64,000 nucleotides of DNA from Paraplanobispora takensis (lineage in GTDB: Bacteria; Actinomycetota; Actinomycetes; Streptosporangiales; Streptosporangiaceae). The notes beneath the pieces were generated by a model that worked only from the letters and a program-made list of their open reading frames with translations, did no database searches and had not been told where the DNA came from. The stretch covers positions 62,001 to 126,000 of the forward strand of contig NZ_BOOK01000002.1 of assembly GCF_016863195.1 (NCBI RefSeq), in the 5' to 3' direction. The translations under genes were made by a program, and so were the position numbers. This document shows positions 40,503 through 49,640 of the stretch, one piece after another (within the stretch, counting starts at the first letter, position 1; each line of letters starts with the position of its first letter).

Positions 40503-41404
40503 CCGATGCCATAGCGGTGTCCGGTCTGGTCAAGACGTTCGGCGCCACCCGCGCGCTGGACGGTCTGGACCTCACGGTCGGCACCGGTGAGGTGCACGGT
40601 TTCCTGGGGCCGAACGGCGCCGGGAAGACGACCACGATCCGGGTCCTGCTGGGCCTGCTGCGAGCCGATGCCGGGCGGGTGCGGCTGCTGGGCGGCGACC
40701 CGTGGAGCGAGGCCGTACGGCTGCACCGCAGGCTGGCCTACGTGCCGGGCGATGTGAGCCTGTGGCCCAACCTGACCGGCGGCGAGGCCGTCGACCTGCT
40801 CGGCGACCTGCGCGGGGGGCTGGACGGGGCCCGCCGTGCGGAGCTGCTGGAGCGGTTCCGGCTCGATCCGGCCAAGCGCTGCCGTACCTACTCCAAGGGC
40901 AACAGGCAGAAGGTGGCGCTGGTGGCCGCGTTCGCCTCCGACGTGGAGCTGTTCATCCTGGACGAGCCCACCTCCGGCCTGGACCCGCTGATGGAGGCGG
41001 CCTTCCAGGAGACCGTCCGCGAGGTGAGCGCCCGCGGCGCGACCGTGCTGCTGTCCAGCCACATCTTCTCCGAGGTGGAGGCGCTCTGTTCCCGGGTCAG
41101 CATCATCCGCGACGGGGTGACCGTCGAGTCCGGCACCCTGGCCCGGCTCCGGCACCTGACCAGGACCTCGGTCACCGTGGAGGCGGCCGGGCCGATCACC
41201 GGGCTGGCCGGCCTGCCCGGCGTCCACGACCTGCTGGAGGAGGGCACGCGGGCCCGGTTCGACGTGGACTCCGAGCGGCTGCCCGAGGTCCTGCGCCACC
41301 TGGCGGGCTTCGAGGTCCGCTCGCTGACCAGCCGTCCGCCGACGCTGGAGGAGCTGTTCATGCGCCACTACGGTGACGCGGTCATGGAGGAGGCGTCCCG
41401 ATGA
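40499..41404 (+). CDS. ABC transporter ATP-binding protein
   Basis: 301 aa from ATG at 40499, with AAGGAGGGTCACC as ribosome site. Walker [15 protein letters not shown], signature [15 protein letters not shown], Walker [15 protein letters not shown]-loop [15 protein letters not shown]-terminal extension as in large ABC-2 exporters. Overlaps the TetR gene upstream and the permease downstream by 4 nt each. Energises the 548-aa permease. Confidence 0.93.
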   Translation: MTDAIAVSGLVKTFGATRALDGLDLTVGTGEVHGFLGPNGAGKTTTIRVLLGLLRADAGRVRLLGGDPWSEAVRLHRRLAYVPGDVSLWPNLTGGEAVDLLGDLRGGLDGARRAELLERFRLDPAKRCRTYSKGNRQKVALVAAFASDVELFILDEPTSGLDPLMEAAFQETVREVSARGATVLLSSHIFSEVEALCSRVSIIRDGVTVESGTLARLRHLTRTSVTVEAAGPITGLAGLPGVHDLLEEGTRARFDVDSERLPEVLRHLAGFEVRSLTSRPPTLEELFMRHYGDAVMEEASR

Positions 41405-43047
41405 GCGACGCGAGCGGTCCGATGAGCGCGTACGCGGGCACCGGGCGGCTGGTCCGGCTGGCCCTGCGGCGTGACCGCGTCCGGCTGCCGGTCTGGATCG
41501 CCGGCGCGGTCGTGCTGGCGGCGGCCGGGGCCGCGGCCGTGGCCGGCGAGTTCCCCGACGAGGCGGGGCGGGTCGCCGCGCTGCGGGGGGTCGGAGGCAA
41601 CCCCGCCGTCCTGGTGATGCGCGGCACGCCGGTCGGCACCGATCTAGGCGCCCTGGTCAACTTCCGCAACCTCCTGTCCCTGCTGGTTCTGGCCGCGCTC
41701 ATGAGCACCTTCGCGATGGTCCGGCACACCCGGCAGAACGAGGAGACGGGCCGGGCCGAGATGATCGGCGCGGGGTCCGTGGGCCGGCACGCCGGGCTCA
41801 CCGCCGCCCTCGTCGTGGTCGCGGGCGCCGACGTGCTGCTCGGGGCCGCGCTGACCGCCGCGCTGCTGGGCGCGGGCATGCCGCTCGACGGATCGCTCGC
41901 GTTCGGCGCCGCGTGCGCCGCCACCGGGCTGGCGTTCGCCGGGGTGGCCGCGGTCGCCGCCCAGCTGTTCCAGAGCTCCCGCGCCGCCAACGCGGCCGCC
42001 GCGACCGCGGTCGGCGTGGACTTCCTGGTCCGCGGTGTCGGCGACGCCCTCGGCGAGCGGGCCGCGGACGGCATCCGGGTGACCGGCGCGTGGCCGTCGT
42101 GGTCCTCGCCCATCGGCTGGGGCACGCACGTGCGCCCGTTCGGCGAGGAGGCCTGGTGGGTGCTCGCCCTGCCGGTGGCGCTGCTGGCCGCGTGCACGGC
42201 CGCCGCCTTCGCCCTGGTCGACCGCCGGGACTTCGGCGCGGGCCTGATCCCCGACCGGCCGGGACCGGCGTCCGGCTCGCGCGCGCTGCTCAGCCCGCTC
42301 GGGCTGGCCTGGCGGCTGAACCGGGGGGCGACCCTCGGCTGGGTGATCGGCTGCGGGCTGGCCGGCGCGGGGATCGGCACGCTCGGCCCGGCCGTCGACG
42401 AGGCGGCCATCGGGAACACGGGGGTCGCCGACCTCCTGGACCAGCTCGCCGGGGGAGGCGGCGCCACCCTCGTGGACACGCTGTACGCGGCGATGATGAA
42501 CGTCTTCGGCGTGCTGGCCGCCGGCTTCGTCGTCCAGGCGCTGCTGCGGCTGCGTTCGGAGGAGGCCGGCGGGCACGCCGAGGCGGTGCTGGCCACCGCG
42601 GTGGGCCGGGTCCGGTGGGTGCTCGCCCACCTGGTCTGTACGGCGGGCGGCGCGGCGGCGCTGCTGGTGGCGGCGGGAGCGGGCATGGGCCTGACGGACG
42701 CCGCGGCCGGCGGAGACACCGGGGTGGGCCCGCTGGTCGGCGCAGGCCTGGCGCAGCTGCCCGCCGCGCTGGCCCTGGCCGGTTTCGTCGTGCTGGTCTA
42801 CGGCGTCCTGCCGAGGCTGGCGGTCCCGCTGGCGTGGGCCGGGCTCGTGGTGAGCATCGCCTTCGGGCTGCTCGGGGACGTCTTCGGGCTGCCCCGGGCG
42901 GTGCGGGACCTGTCGCCGTTCAGCCACGTGCCCGCGCTCCCGGCGGCCGAGATGACCGCCGGGCCGCTCGTGGCCCTGGCGGCGGTGGCGACGGCGCTGG
43001 CGGTGGCCGGGCTGGCGTCGTTCCGCCGCAGGGATCTGTCGCCGTGA
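41401..43047 (+). CDS. ABC-2 type exporter permease, two-half fused form
   Basis: 548 aa with about twelve hydrophobic segments in two halves of six, each with an LRRDR- or LNRGATLG-type start ([41 protein letters not shown]). The length and duplication match the actinobacterial 'exporter of polyketide antibiotics' family. Forms the exporter with the ATPase just upstream. Substrate unknown; a TetR-controlled operon suggests a toxic compound. Confidence 0.88.
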   Translation: MSDASGPMSAYAGTGRLVRLALRRDRVRLPVWIAGAVVLAAAGAAAVAGEFPDEAGRVAALRGVGGNPAVLVMRGTPVGTDLGALVNFRNLLSLLVLAALMSTFAMVRHTRQNEETGRAEMIGAGSVGRHAGLTAALVVVAGADVLLGAALTAALLGAGMPLDGSLAFGAACAATGLAFAGVAAVAAQLFQSSRAANAAAATAVGVDFLVRGVGDALGERAADGIRVTGAWPSWSSPIGWGTHVRPFGEEAWWVLALPVALLAACTAAAFALVDRRDFGAGLIPDRPGPASGSRALLSPLGLAWRLNRGATLGWVIGCGLAGAGIGTLGPAVDEAAIGNTGVADLLDQLAGGGGATLVDTLYAAMMNVFGVLAAGFVVQALLRLRSEEAGGHAEAVLATAVGRVRWVLAHLVCTAGGAAALLVAAGAGMGLTDAAAGGDTGVGPLVGAGLAQLPAALALAGFVVLVYGVLPRLAVPLAWAGLVVSIAFGLLGDVFGLPRAVRDLSPFSHVPALPAAEMTAGPLVALAAVATALAVAGLASFRRRDLSP

Positions 43048-43079
43048 CCGGGAGGGCCGCGAGGCCGGGGAGCCGGTGA

Positions 43080-43706
43080 TCATCCGGTGGGCGGCGGGGC
43101 GGTGATCTCACCTCCGCGCTGCCGGGGCACGACGTCGATCACCGACCGGCACAGCGCGCTCAGCTCGTCCACCACCGCGTCGAGGGGGGCCGAGCTGCGC
43201 CGGGCCTGGGCGAGGACGAGCGCGCCCTCCAGCCCGCCCACGACGAGCACCGCCACGGACCGCGCCCGCACCCGGTCGGCCCCGTCCGCGACGAGCTTGC
43301 CGGCGATCAGGTCGCACCAGGCCTCGAACGTCGCCCCGGCGACGTCGCGGGCGGAGCGTTCGGTGCCCAGGGCCGCCGCGACGATCGGGCAGCCGACGGC
43401 GTAGTCGCCAGCCTCCAGGCCGCGGCGCCACAGGTCGGCCAGCGCGCGCAGGGCGCCGGGCGTGTCCGAGGCGTCGAGGATCCGGGTCACCCCGGCGCTC
43501 AGGTGCTCGGCGGCGCTGCGGGTGGCCTCCTCGACGAGCTGGGCCTTGCCGTCCGGGAAGTGATGGTAGATCGAGCCGCGCGGCGCGCCGCTGTCGGCCA
43601 GCACGTCGGCGAACGAGACCGCGGCGATGCCGCGCTGACGGATCAGCTTGATCGCACTGCGGATCATCGCCGCCCGGGGACCGGCCGGATCCTGTCGTCT
43701 GGTCAT
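43080..43706 (-). CDS. TetR family transcriptional regulator
   Basis: 208 aa from ATG at 43706. HTH: AMIRSAIKLIRQRGIAAVSFADVLADSGAPRGSIYHHFPDGKAQL (LmrA/YxaF-like TetR group, with the SxRGSxYHHFP core). Helical C-terminus with CPIVAAALGTERSARDVAG. Divergent from the thioesterase gene 43800-44621. A perfect operator (43733-43752) sits between them. Confidence 0.92.
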   Translation of the reverse strand: MTRRQDPAGPRAAMIRSAIKLIRQRGIAAVSFADVLADSGAPRGSIYHHFPDGKAQLVEEATRSAAEHLSAGVTRILDASDTPGALRALADLWRRGLEAGDYAVGCPIVAAALGTERSARDVAGATFEAWCDLIAGKLVADGADRVRARSVAVLVVGGLEGALVLAQARRSSAPLDAVVDELSALCRSVIDVVPRQRGGEITAPPPTG

Positions 43707-43732
43707 CCCGCTGCTCCCGGTACCTCGGCTTC

Positions 43733-43752
43733 TATGTATGTTGTCATACATA
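43733..43752. promoter_or_regulatory. TetR-type operator
   Basis: TATGTATG-ttgt-CATACATA, perfect 8-bp arms, between divergent TetR and thioesterase genes; AT-rich in a GC-rich genome. Confidence 0.75.
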
Positions 43753-43799
43753 AATCCGGTATGCACTGGAAATCCCCGTCCTGCCCCCGAGGAGACAGC

Positions 43800-44621
43800 G
43801 TGATCGAGACCGACGCTCCGCCGCACCCGTTCGACGCGGCCATCGCCCTGCCCCCCGCGGTCGACGGCCGTACGACGACGCGGACCAGGCCGGAGTACGC
43901 GAACATGGTCGGCCCCTTCGGCGGCATCACCGCCGCCACCCTCGTACAGGCCGTCCAGCAGCACCCCGACCGGCTCGGCGATCCGCTCTCCCTGACCGTC
44001 AACTACGCCGCCCCCGTCGCCGACGGCGACTTCGACATCACCGCGCGGGTGGTGCGCAGCAACCGCACCAACCAGCACTGGACGCTGGAGCTGTCGCAGG
44101 ACGGCGACGTCAAGACCACCGCCACCGCGGTGTTCGGCGTCCACCGCGACACGTGGTCGGACACCGAGGCCGGCATGCCGCCGGTGCCGCCGCCGGACGC
44201 CGTCCCCGTGCAGGAGTTCCCGGACTTCATCGCCTGGGCCCGCAACTACGAGATGCGCTTCGTCGAGGGCGCCGTGCCCGGCCAGGACGCCGGCGAGCAC
44301 CCCGACTCGACCACGACCCTGTGGGTGCGCGACGCCCCGGCCCGCCCGCTGGACTTCCCGGCCCTGGCCTCGATGTGCGACGTGTTCTACCCCCGCGTGT
44401 TCCTGCGGCGCGGCCGGTACGTGGCGGCCGGCACCGTCTCCCTGACCGTGTACTTCCACGCCGACGCCGGGGAGATCGCGGCCCACGGCGGGGACCACGT
44501 CCTGGGCACCGCGCGCACCGGCCGCTTCTCGCGCGGCTACTTCGACCAGACCGCCCGCCTGTGGGGCCGCGACGGCACCCTGCTGGCCTCCAGCCACCAG
44601 CTGGTCTACTTCAAGGACTGA
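43800..44621 (+). CDS. Acyl-CoA thioesterase family protein (TesB-like hotdog)
   Basis: 273 aa from GTG at 43800 preceded by GAGGAGACAGC. Two hotdog halves: GPFGGITAATLVQAVQQHP, LSLTVNYAAPVADGDFDITARVVRSNRTNQHWTLEL and YVAAGTVSLTVYFHADAGEIA, SRGYFDQTARLWGRDGTLLASSHQLVYFKD. The ending 'DG-LLA-SHQLVYFK' is characteristic of the actinobacterial thioesterase superfamily. Hydrolyses acyl-CoA to acid and CoA. Divergent from and probably repressed by the TetR at 43080-43706. Confidence 0.85.
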   Translation: MIETDAPPHPFDAAIALPPAVDGRTTTRTRPEYANMVGPFGGITAATLVQAVQQHPDRLGDPLSLTVNYAAPVADGDFDITARVVRSNRTNQHWTLELSQDGDVKTTATAVFGVHRDTWSDTEAGMPPVPPPDAVPVQEFPDFIAWARNYEMRFVEGAVPGQDAGEHPDSTTTLWVRDAPARPLDFPALASMCDVFYPRVFLRRGRYVAAGTVSLTVYFHADAGEIAAHGGDHVLGTARTGRFSRGYFDQTARLWGRDGTLLASSHQLVYFKD

Positions 44622-44865
44622 CCGGTCCCGGCCCGGCGCGGGGCCGGGAATAATCCGTTGCCCGCCGGTGCTGAGCGGGCCACCATGGTCACCATGTTCC
44701 GGCACGCTCGCCTCGTGACACCCGCCGCCGCGGGTGTGTCCGAGCGTGTCCGCGACGGCCTGGAGCGCTGACCTCTTCCCGTACGTCCCGATGTGACCCG
44801 GCGGGGAGAGGTTGTCGGCCCGAGACGGGTCACGACGGATCCAGGCAGACCAAGGAAGAGAACCC

Positions 44866-46032
44866 ATGGCCAAGCAGGCCTATGTGCGCAACAAGCCGCA
44901 CCTCAACATCGGCACGATGGGCCACGTCGACCACGGCAAGACCACGCTGACCGCCGCGATCACCAAGGTGCTCGCCGAGCGGGGCCAGGCCGCCTACACG
45001 CCGTTCGAGCGGATCGACCGCACCCCGGAGGAGCACCTGCGGGGCATCACGATCAACATCTCGCACGTCGAGTACGAGACCGCCACCCGCCACTACGCGC
45101 ACGTGGACATGCCCGGCCACGCCGACTACGTGAAGAACATGATCACGGGAGCGGCGCAGCTCGACGGCGCGATCCTCGTCGTGTCCGCGCAGGACGGCAT
45201 CATGCCGCAGACCAGGGAGCACGTGCTGCTCGCCCGGAGGGTGGGCGTCGAGCACCTGGTCGTCGCGGTCAACAAGGCCGACGGCGCCGACCCGGAGCTG
45301 ACCGACCTGGTCGAGCTGGAGCTGGCGGACCTGCTGGCCGAGCACGGCTACCGCGACGTGCCGATGGTGCGGGTGTCCGGGCTCCGGGCGCTGGAGGGCG
45401 ACCCGGTGTGGACGGCGTCGATCGAGGCGCTGCTCCGGACCGTCGACGAGCACATCCCCGTGCCGGTCAGGTACGTGGACGCGCCCTTCCTGATGCCGGT
45501 GGAGAACGTGCTCACGGTGACCGGCCGGGGCACGGTCGTCACCGGCGCGATCGAGCGGGGCGCCGTGCGCGTGGGCGACACGGTGGAGGTCGTCGGCTTC
45601 GGCGACGGCTTCACCGCGGTGGTCACCGGGGTGGAGACGTTCGGCAAGACGATGGAGCGGGGCGAGGCGGGCGACAACGCCGCCGTCCTGCTGCGCGGGG
45701 TCAAGCGGGAGCAGGTACGGCGCGGCATGGTGCTGGCGGCCCCGCTGAGCCGGCGCGCCCACCGGTCGTTCACCGCCCGGCTGTACCTCCTCACGGCCGG
45801 GGAGGGCGGACGGCGGCGGCCGATCGCCTCCGGGTACCGGCCGCAGTTCTACCTGCGCACCACCGACGTGCCGGGTGAGCTGACCCTGCCCTCGCCCGCG
45901 CAGCCCGGCGAGACCGTGGAGGTCTCGGTGGAGCTGGGCAGGGCGGTGGCGGTCGAGCCGGGCCTCGGCTTCGCGATCCGCGAGGGCGGGCTCACGGTCG
46001 GCGCGGGCACGGTCCTCACCGTGGCCGGCTGA
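44866..46032 (+). CDS. Divergent EF-Tu paralogue
   Basis: 388 aa from ATG at 44866 with GGAAGAG upstream. Clear EF-Tu: [73 protein letters not shown] and the C-terminal [16 protein letters not shown]. It differs from housekeeping Tuf in several conserved places (DMPGHADY for DCPGHADY, REGGL for REGGR) and is slightly shorter. It stands alone, not beside fusA, so it is an accessory copy. Streptomyces also has an accessory EF-Tu (tuf3) linked to stress or antibiotic tolerance; this may be analogous. Confidence 0.9.
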   Translation: MAKQAYVRNKPHLNIGTMGHVDHGKTTLTAAITKVLAERGQAAYTPFERIDRTPEEHLRGITINISHVEYETATRHYAHVDMPGHADYVKNMITGAAQLDGAILVVSAQDGIMPQTREHVLLARRVGVEHLVVAVNKADGADPELTDLVELELADLLAEHGYRDVPMVRVSGLRALEGDPVWTASIEALLRTVDEHIPVPVRYVDAPFLMPVENVLTVTGRGTVVTGAIERGAVRVGDTVEVVGFGDGFTAVVTGVETFGKTMERGEAGDNAAVLLRGVKREQVRRGMVLAAPLSRRAHRSFTARLYLLTAGEGGRRRPIASGYRPQFYLRTTDVPGELTLPSPAQPGETVEVSVELGRAVAVEPGLGFAIREGGLTVGAGTVLTVAG

Positions 46033-46045
46033 CCGCCCGCCGCCG

Positions 46046-46081
46046 GGCCGCGCGGGACGGACCCACCCGTCCCGCGCGGCC
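46046..46081. terminator. Strong terminator after the EF-Tu paralogue
   Basis: Perfect 15-bp stem (46046-46060 with 46067-46081), 6-nt loop, between convergent genes ending at 46032 and 46114. It can serve both. Confidence 0.8.
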
Positions 46082-46113
46082 GTCCGGTGTCCCCGGCGGC
46101 AGGCCTGGCGGTG

Positions 46114-46830
46114 TCAGTACATCTTCACGGTGGTGCGCTGGACGACGCCGGCGGCCAGGCGGACGCGCGTGGCCGTGGCCCGGTGGCCGCGGATGTCGGT
46201 GACCCGCACGGTGAACGGGCCCCGGCCCATGCCGGACTCGGCGATCCAGTAGTTGTAGTCGGCCCTGGCCAGCCTGCGCCACGCGCCGCCGGCGGCCCTC
46301 ACCTCGACCGAGGCGAGCGGGTTGCCGTGGTCGGCGACCAGCAGGGCCAGCCACCACCGCGACGACCCCTCCTTGACGCGGAAGGAGAGCGGCCTGCCGA
46401 CCCGCGGGTCGCGGACCGGGCGGTAGGTGACCCCCGCCGTGCCCTTGCCGGGATCCGCGATGCGGGCGAAGGCCGTACGGCTCAGGTCGATGTGTCCCGC
46501 CGGGCACTCCGGGCACCGGTCGACGACCTTGACCCGGACGCCGCCCCTGGGCCCGGTGACGTTCAGATAGCCGCCGCAGGCGCCCGCGGCGGCGTACTCG
46601 CGGGGGGAGAGCGCGACGTAGAGGTCGTCGGCCGGGTTCGAGGGATAGGAGCAGTTGCCGCTCCCGGACCGCAGCCGGTAGAAGGTCGCCTTCCCCTTGA
46701 CCGCTCCGGCTCCGGCCGCCTTCACCGCCGCGGTGTCCTGTCCGTCCCGGGCGGACCGGGCCAGGGCCTGGGCGGGCAGGAGCGAGCTCGCGGCGAGCAC
46801 GGCTGCGAGAACGGCGGGCAGGCGTCGCAT
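46114..46830 (-). CDS. Secreted expansin-like protein
   Basis: 238 aa from ATG at 46830, with AGAGGA 6 nt upstream; ATG 46845 has no ribosome site. Signal peptide MRRLPAVLAAVLAASSLLPAQALA. The double-psi beta-barrel domain has GKATFYRLRSGSGNCSYPS, YVALSPREYAAAGACGGYLNV, VKVVDRCPECPAGHIDLSRTAF (expansin/RlpA-like with conserved Asp in VVDRCPEC). A second C-terminal beta domain carries aromatic residues (WWLALLVADHG, YNYWIAESG), as in bacterial expansins that bind and loosen cell-wall glycans. Probably acts on plant or its own wall polysaccharides. Confidence 0.85.
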   Translation of the reverse strand: MRRLPAVLAAVLAASSLLPAQALARSARDGQDTAAVKAAGAGAVKGKATFYRLRSGSGNCSYPSNPADDLYVALSPREYAAAGACGGYLNVTGPRGGVRVKVVDRCPECPAGHIDLSRTAFARIADPGKGTAGVTYRPVRDPRVGRPLSFRVKEGSSRWWLALLVADHGNPLASVEVRAAGGAWRRLARADYNYWIAESGMGRGPFTVRVTDIRGHRATATRVRLAAGVVQRTTVKMY

Positions 46831-46850
46831 CGGGGGTCCTCTCATGGGGG

Positions 46851-47042
46851 ATGGATGCGACAGTAGCGGAGCTGATCTACCTCAGCCGGACAGCGCACCA
46901 GATGTCAGGACGTGCGGTCCGGGGCAGACGGCCGCGGCCGGCGGTGCTCGTCGAGGTCCGGGAGCTGTACATGCACTGCGCGAAGGCGTTCGCGCGCTCG
47001 TCGTTGCGGGATCCCGGGACCTGGCCGCACCGACGTCGGTGA
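46851..47042 (+). pseudogene. Remnant of a PPOX-class flavin-binding protein (C-terminal part)
   Basis: Codons from ~46900 read GRAVRGRRPRPAVLVEVRELYMHCAKAFARSSLRDPGTWPHRRR, cut here into VEVRELYMHCAKAF and SSLRDPGTWP. This is the C-terminal signature of pyridoxamine-phosphate-oxidase-like proteins (E-x-Y-x-H-C-x-K-x-x-x-R-S-x-L-W-D-P). The N-terminal ~150 residues are missing, and no start fits. A leftover fragment just before the GlxA-type regulator gene. Confidence 0.6.
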
Positions 47043-47057
47043 TCATGGCAGGATCTT

Positions 47058-47075
47058 GCAATAACCTGTCATTGC
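47058..47075. promoter_or_regulatory. Possible operator upstream of the GlxA-type regulator
   Basis: GCAAT-aacctgtc-ATTGC (47058-47075), 31 bp before the start of the regulator gene at 47107. Weak dyad, possibly autoregulatory. Confidence 0.3.
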
Positions 47076-47106
47076 CGACAGCCGGCTCCCGCCCGATAGT
47101 TGAGAC

Positions 47107-48111
47107 ATGAGCGCCTGCCCCACCCCTCCCCACGTCGTCGTGATCGCGATGTTCCCCGGAGTCGACACGCTGGACGTGACCGGCCCGGCCGAGGTCTTCG
47201 CGATGGCCGGCCAGTTCCTGGGCGGGCGGCGCGCCGGTTACGAGGTGCGGCTGGCCGGTGAGCGGCGCGGCCCGGTGCCGACCTTCTCGGGGGTACGGCT
47301 CTGCGTGGAGGAGGTGTTCGCCGAGCAGCGCCGGGCGATCGACACGCTGCTGGTGCCGGGGCGGATGCTGATCGGCCCGGGAGGGCCGGTCCCGCAGGTC
47401 GACCCGGGCGTGGTGACCTGGCTGCGCGAGGTGGGCCCCGGAGCCGGCCGGGTGGCGTCGGTGTGCGCGGGCGCGCACATCACCGCGGCCGCCGGGCTGC
47501 TGGACGGGCACCGCGCCACCACGCACTGGGCGACCGTCGGACGGCTCGCCGCCGACCATCCCGAGGTCCGGGTCGAGTCCGATCCCATCTTCGTCCGCTC
47601 GGGCCGGATGTGGACCAGCGCCGGCATCACCTCCTCGATGGACCTGGCCCTGGCGCTGGTCGCCGAGGACCACGGTGACCAGGTCGCCCTCGACGTCGCC
47701 CGCGCGATGGTCATGTACCTGCAGCGGCCCGGCGGGCAGAGCCAGTTCAGCGTGCCGCTGGCGCAGCACCCCGGCGGCCGCGACGACATCCGCGACCTGC
47801 GGCTGTGGATCGGCGAGCACCTGGACGCCGACCTGTCGGTGCCCGCGCTGGCGGCCCGGACGGCGATGAGCGAGCGGACCTTCGCCCGGGTCTTCCACGC
47901 CGAGACCGGCAGCACGCCGGGCGCGTTCGTCGAGAGCATGCGGCTGGAGGCCGCGCGCCGGCTGCTGGAGCGCACCGGCCGCCTGCCGTCCGACATCGCC
48001 AGGGCGTGCGGGTTCCGTTCGGTGGAGACCCTGCACCGGGTCTTCCGCGACCGGCTGGGCACCACGCCCGGCGAGTACCGCAGCAGGTTCCGCACCACCG
48101 TCCCCGGCTGA
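47107..48111 (+). CDS. GlxA family transcriptional regulator (DJ-1/PfpI + AraC)
   Basis: 334 aa from ATG at 47107. N-terminal DJ-1/PfpI-like domain: VVVIAMFPGVDTLDVTGPAEVFAMAG, with the nucleophile-elbow equivalent VASVCAGAHITAAAGLLDGHRATTHW. C-terminal AraC-type double HTH: LSVPALAARTAMSERTFARVFHAETGSTPGAFV, ARACGFRSVETLHRVFRDRLGTTPGEYR. GlxA-like proteins are activators or repressors of nearby catabolic genes; the metallo-hydrolase gene at 48269 is the likely target. Confidence 0.92.
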   Translation: MSACPTPPHVVVIAMFPGVDTLDVTGPAEVFAMAGQFLGGRRAGYEVRLAGERRGPVPTFSGVRLCVEEVFAEQRRAIDTLLVPGRMLIGPGGPVPQVDPGVVTWLREVGPGAGRVASVCAGAHITAAAGLLDGHRATTHWATVGRLAADHPEVRVESDPIFVRSGRMWTSAGITSSMDLALALVAEDHGDQVALDVARAMVMYLQRPGGQSQFSVPLAQHPGGRDDIRDLRLWIGEHLDADLSVPALAARTAMSERTFARVFHAETGSTPGAFVESMRLEAARRLLERTGRLPSDIARACGFRSVETLHRVFRDRLGTTPGEYRSRFRTTVPG

Positions 48112-48268
48112 TCCCCGGGCGCACGCTCAGGCGCACGCCGGTCGTACCGGCGTGCCCGGCCGTACCCCACCCGTCCCGCAACCGGGCCGCGTCCGCGGCG
48201 CCGGTCGATCCCGCGCGTCCCGGCACGGTACGCGCGCCCCGAAAAGAACGAAAGCGAAAGAGAGCGAC

Positions 48269-49021
48269 ATGAAGGTCACCGTCACGCACATCGGCACCGC
48301 GACCGTCCTGCTGGAGATCGGCGGGCTGCGCCTGCTCACCGACCCCGTCTTCGACCCGGCTCCGGCCGAGTTCGACTACGGTCCCGTCGTCCTGCGCAGC
48401 ACCGAGGGCCCGGCGATCGAGGCCGGGGACCTGCCGCCGGTCGACGCCGTCCTGCTGAGCCACGACGAGCACTACGACAACCTGGACACCGTCGGCCGCA
48501 CGCTGCTCGACGGGCGTCCGGTGCTGACCACCGTCAGCGGCGCCGGGCGCCTCGGCGGCGGCGCCGTCGGCCTGGAGCCGTGGGCCACCCGCGAGCTGAC
48601 CGTCGGCGGCACGACCCTGCGGGTCACCGGCACCCCCGGCGTGCACGGCCCCTTCGGGGACGTCACCGGCTTCGTCGTCGAAGAGCCCGGGAACGACGAA
48701 GCCCTCTACATCTCCGGCGACACCGTCTACTTCGACGAACTCGACGAGATCGGCCGCCGGTTCACCGTCGGCACCGCGCTGCTGCACCTGGGGGCCCCGC
48801 GCATCCAGAACTTCGGCGGCGGCGAGCTGATCTGCATGGACGGCGCGCAGGGCGCGGCGCTCACCCGCTCGCTGGGGGCCCGCAGGGTCTGCCCGATCCA
48901 CTACACCTCCTGGGAGCACTTCACCGAGGACCGCGACCAGGTCACCGCGTCCTTCGCCGCCGCGGGCCTCGCCGGGCGCCTCCACTGGCTCACCCCCGGC
49001 GTCACCGAGATCCTCGACTGA
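48269..49021 (+). CDS. MBL-fold metallo-hydrolase (UlaG-like)
   Basis: 250 aa from ATG at 48269. Starts MKVTVTHIGTATVLLEIGGLRLLTDPVFDPA, with the metal motif LLSHDEHYDNLDT, VTGTPGVHGPFGDVTGFVVE, and the ISGDTVYFDELDEIG and CPIHYTSWEHF metal-binding segments. The SHDxHxDNLD form is common in this actinobacterial MBL subgroup. No signal peptide. Substrate unknown. It lies 157 bp behind a GlxA-type regulator, probably its controller. Confidence 0.85.
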   Translation: MKVTVTHIGTATVLLEIGGLRLLTDPVFDPAPAEFDYGPVVLRSTEGPAIEAGDLPPVDAVLLSHDEHYDNLDTVGRTLLDGRPVLTTVSGAGRLGGGAVGLEPWATRELTVGGTTLRVTGTPGVHGPFGDVTGFVVEEPGNDEALYISGDTVYFDELDEIGRRFTVGTALLHLGAPRIQNFGGGELICMDGAQGAALTRSLGARRVCPIHYTSWEHFTEDRDQVTASFAAAGLAGRLHWLTPGVTEILD

Positions 49022-49091
49022 GCCGTCCCTCTCGTCCGGGACAGGACCCTCCGAGGAGGATTGTCACCCCGCGTCACTACGCTCGGCGCCC

Positions 49092-49640
49092 GTGAACGAT
49101 AGGTATCCGCCCACCGGCGCCGCCGTGTTCGTCGACGGGACCGGCCGGCGCAGGCGGCTTCTGAGAGTGGCGGGAGGCGTCGTCGGCACGCTGGGGTTCG
49201 CCCTGGTGGTGACCATGGTGGCCGGGTTGTTCGCACCGACTCCGCTCCCGGAGGCCGACTGGCCCGAGGGTGCCTCCACGCGGCCCGCCGTCCACCCCGC
49301 TCCGGGCGGGCCCACGCGGACGGCCCAGCGCACCCCCCGCCCCGACGCCGCGCAGACGCCCACCGGGGAACGCCCGGCGCGGGCGGTCTCCCGGACCCCG
49401 CAGGCCCCGGCCTTCCCCCGGCCCGGGGCGACGGCCTCGCGGGAGCGCTCCGACCGGCCGTCTCCGTCGCCCGGACGGACCTCCCCGGCCGGGGAGCCGG
49501 AGTCTCCCTCCCCGGAGCCGGGGGAGGAGGGGCAGACCGGCACGGACGGGCCCGCCCCCGAACTCGCCGGGTCCCCGGAGGGGACCATGCCCGGCCAGGA
49601 CGCCCAGGACATCGGCACGGACGTCGGGACAGGAGGGTGA
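49092..49640 (+). CDS. Single-span membrane protein with Pro/Arg-rich tail
   Basis: 182 aa from GTG at 49092. Short N-terminus with a GRRRRLLR patch, one TM ([23 protein letters not shown]), then ~130 residues of Pro/Ser/Thr/Gly low-complexity sequence, probably extracytoplasmic. Such proteins usually precede the bifunctional NodB/GT2 gene in actinomycetes. It overlaps that gene by 4 nt (GTGA), so the two are translationally coupled. It may anchor or stabilise the synthase; function otherwise unknown. Confidence 0.65.
   Translation: MNDRYPPTGAAVFVDGTGRRRRLLRVAGGVVGTLGFALVVTMVAGLFAPTPLPEADWPEGASTRPAVHPAPGGPTRTAQRTPRPDAAQTPTGERPARAVSRTPQAPAFPRPGATASRERSDRPSPSPGRTSPAGEPESPSPEPGEEGQTGTDGPAPELAGSPEGTMPGQDAQDIGTDVGTGG

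Noticed and set aside
44685-44771. 28-codon reading frame (MVTMFRHARLVTPAAAG...) before the EF-Tu paralogue, possible leader peptide
   Set aside because: No good ribosome site, and length and position are within chance. Kept only as a note.
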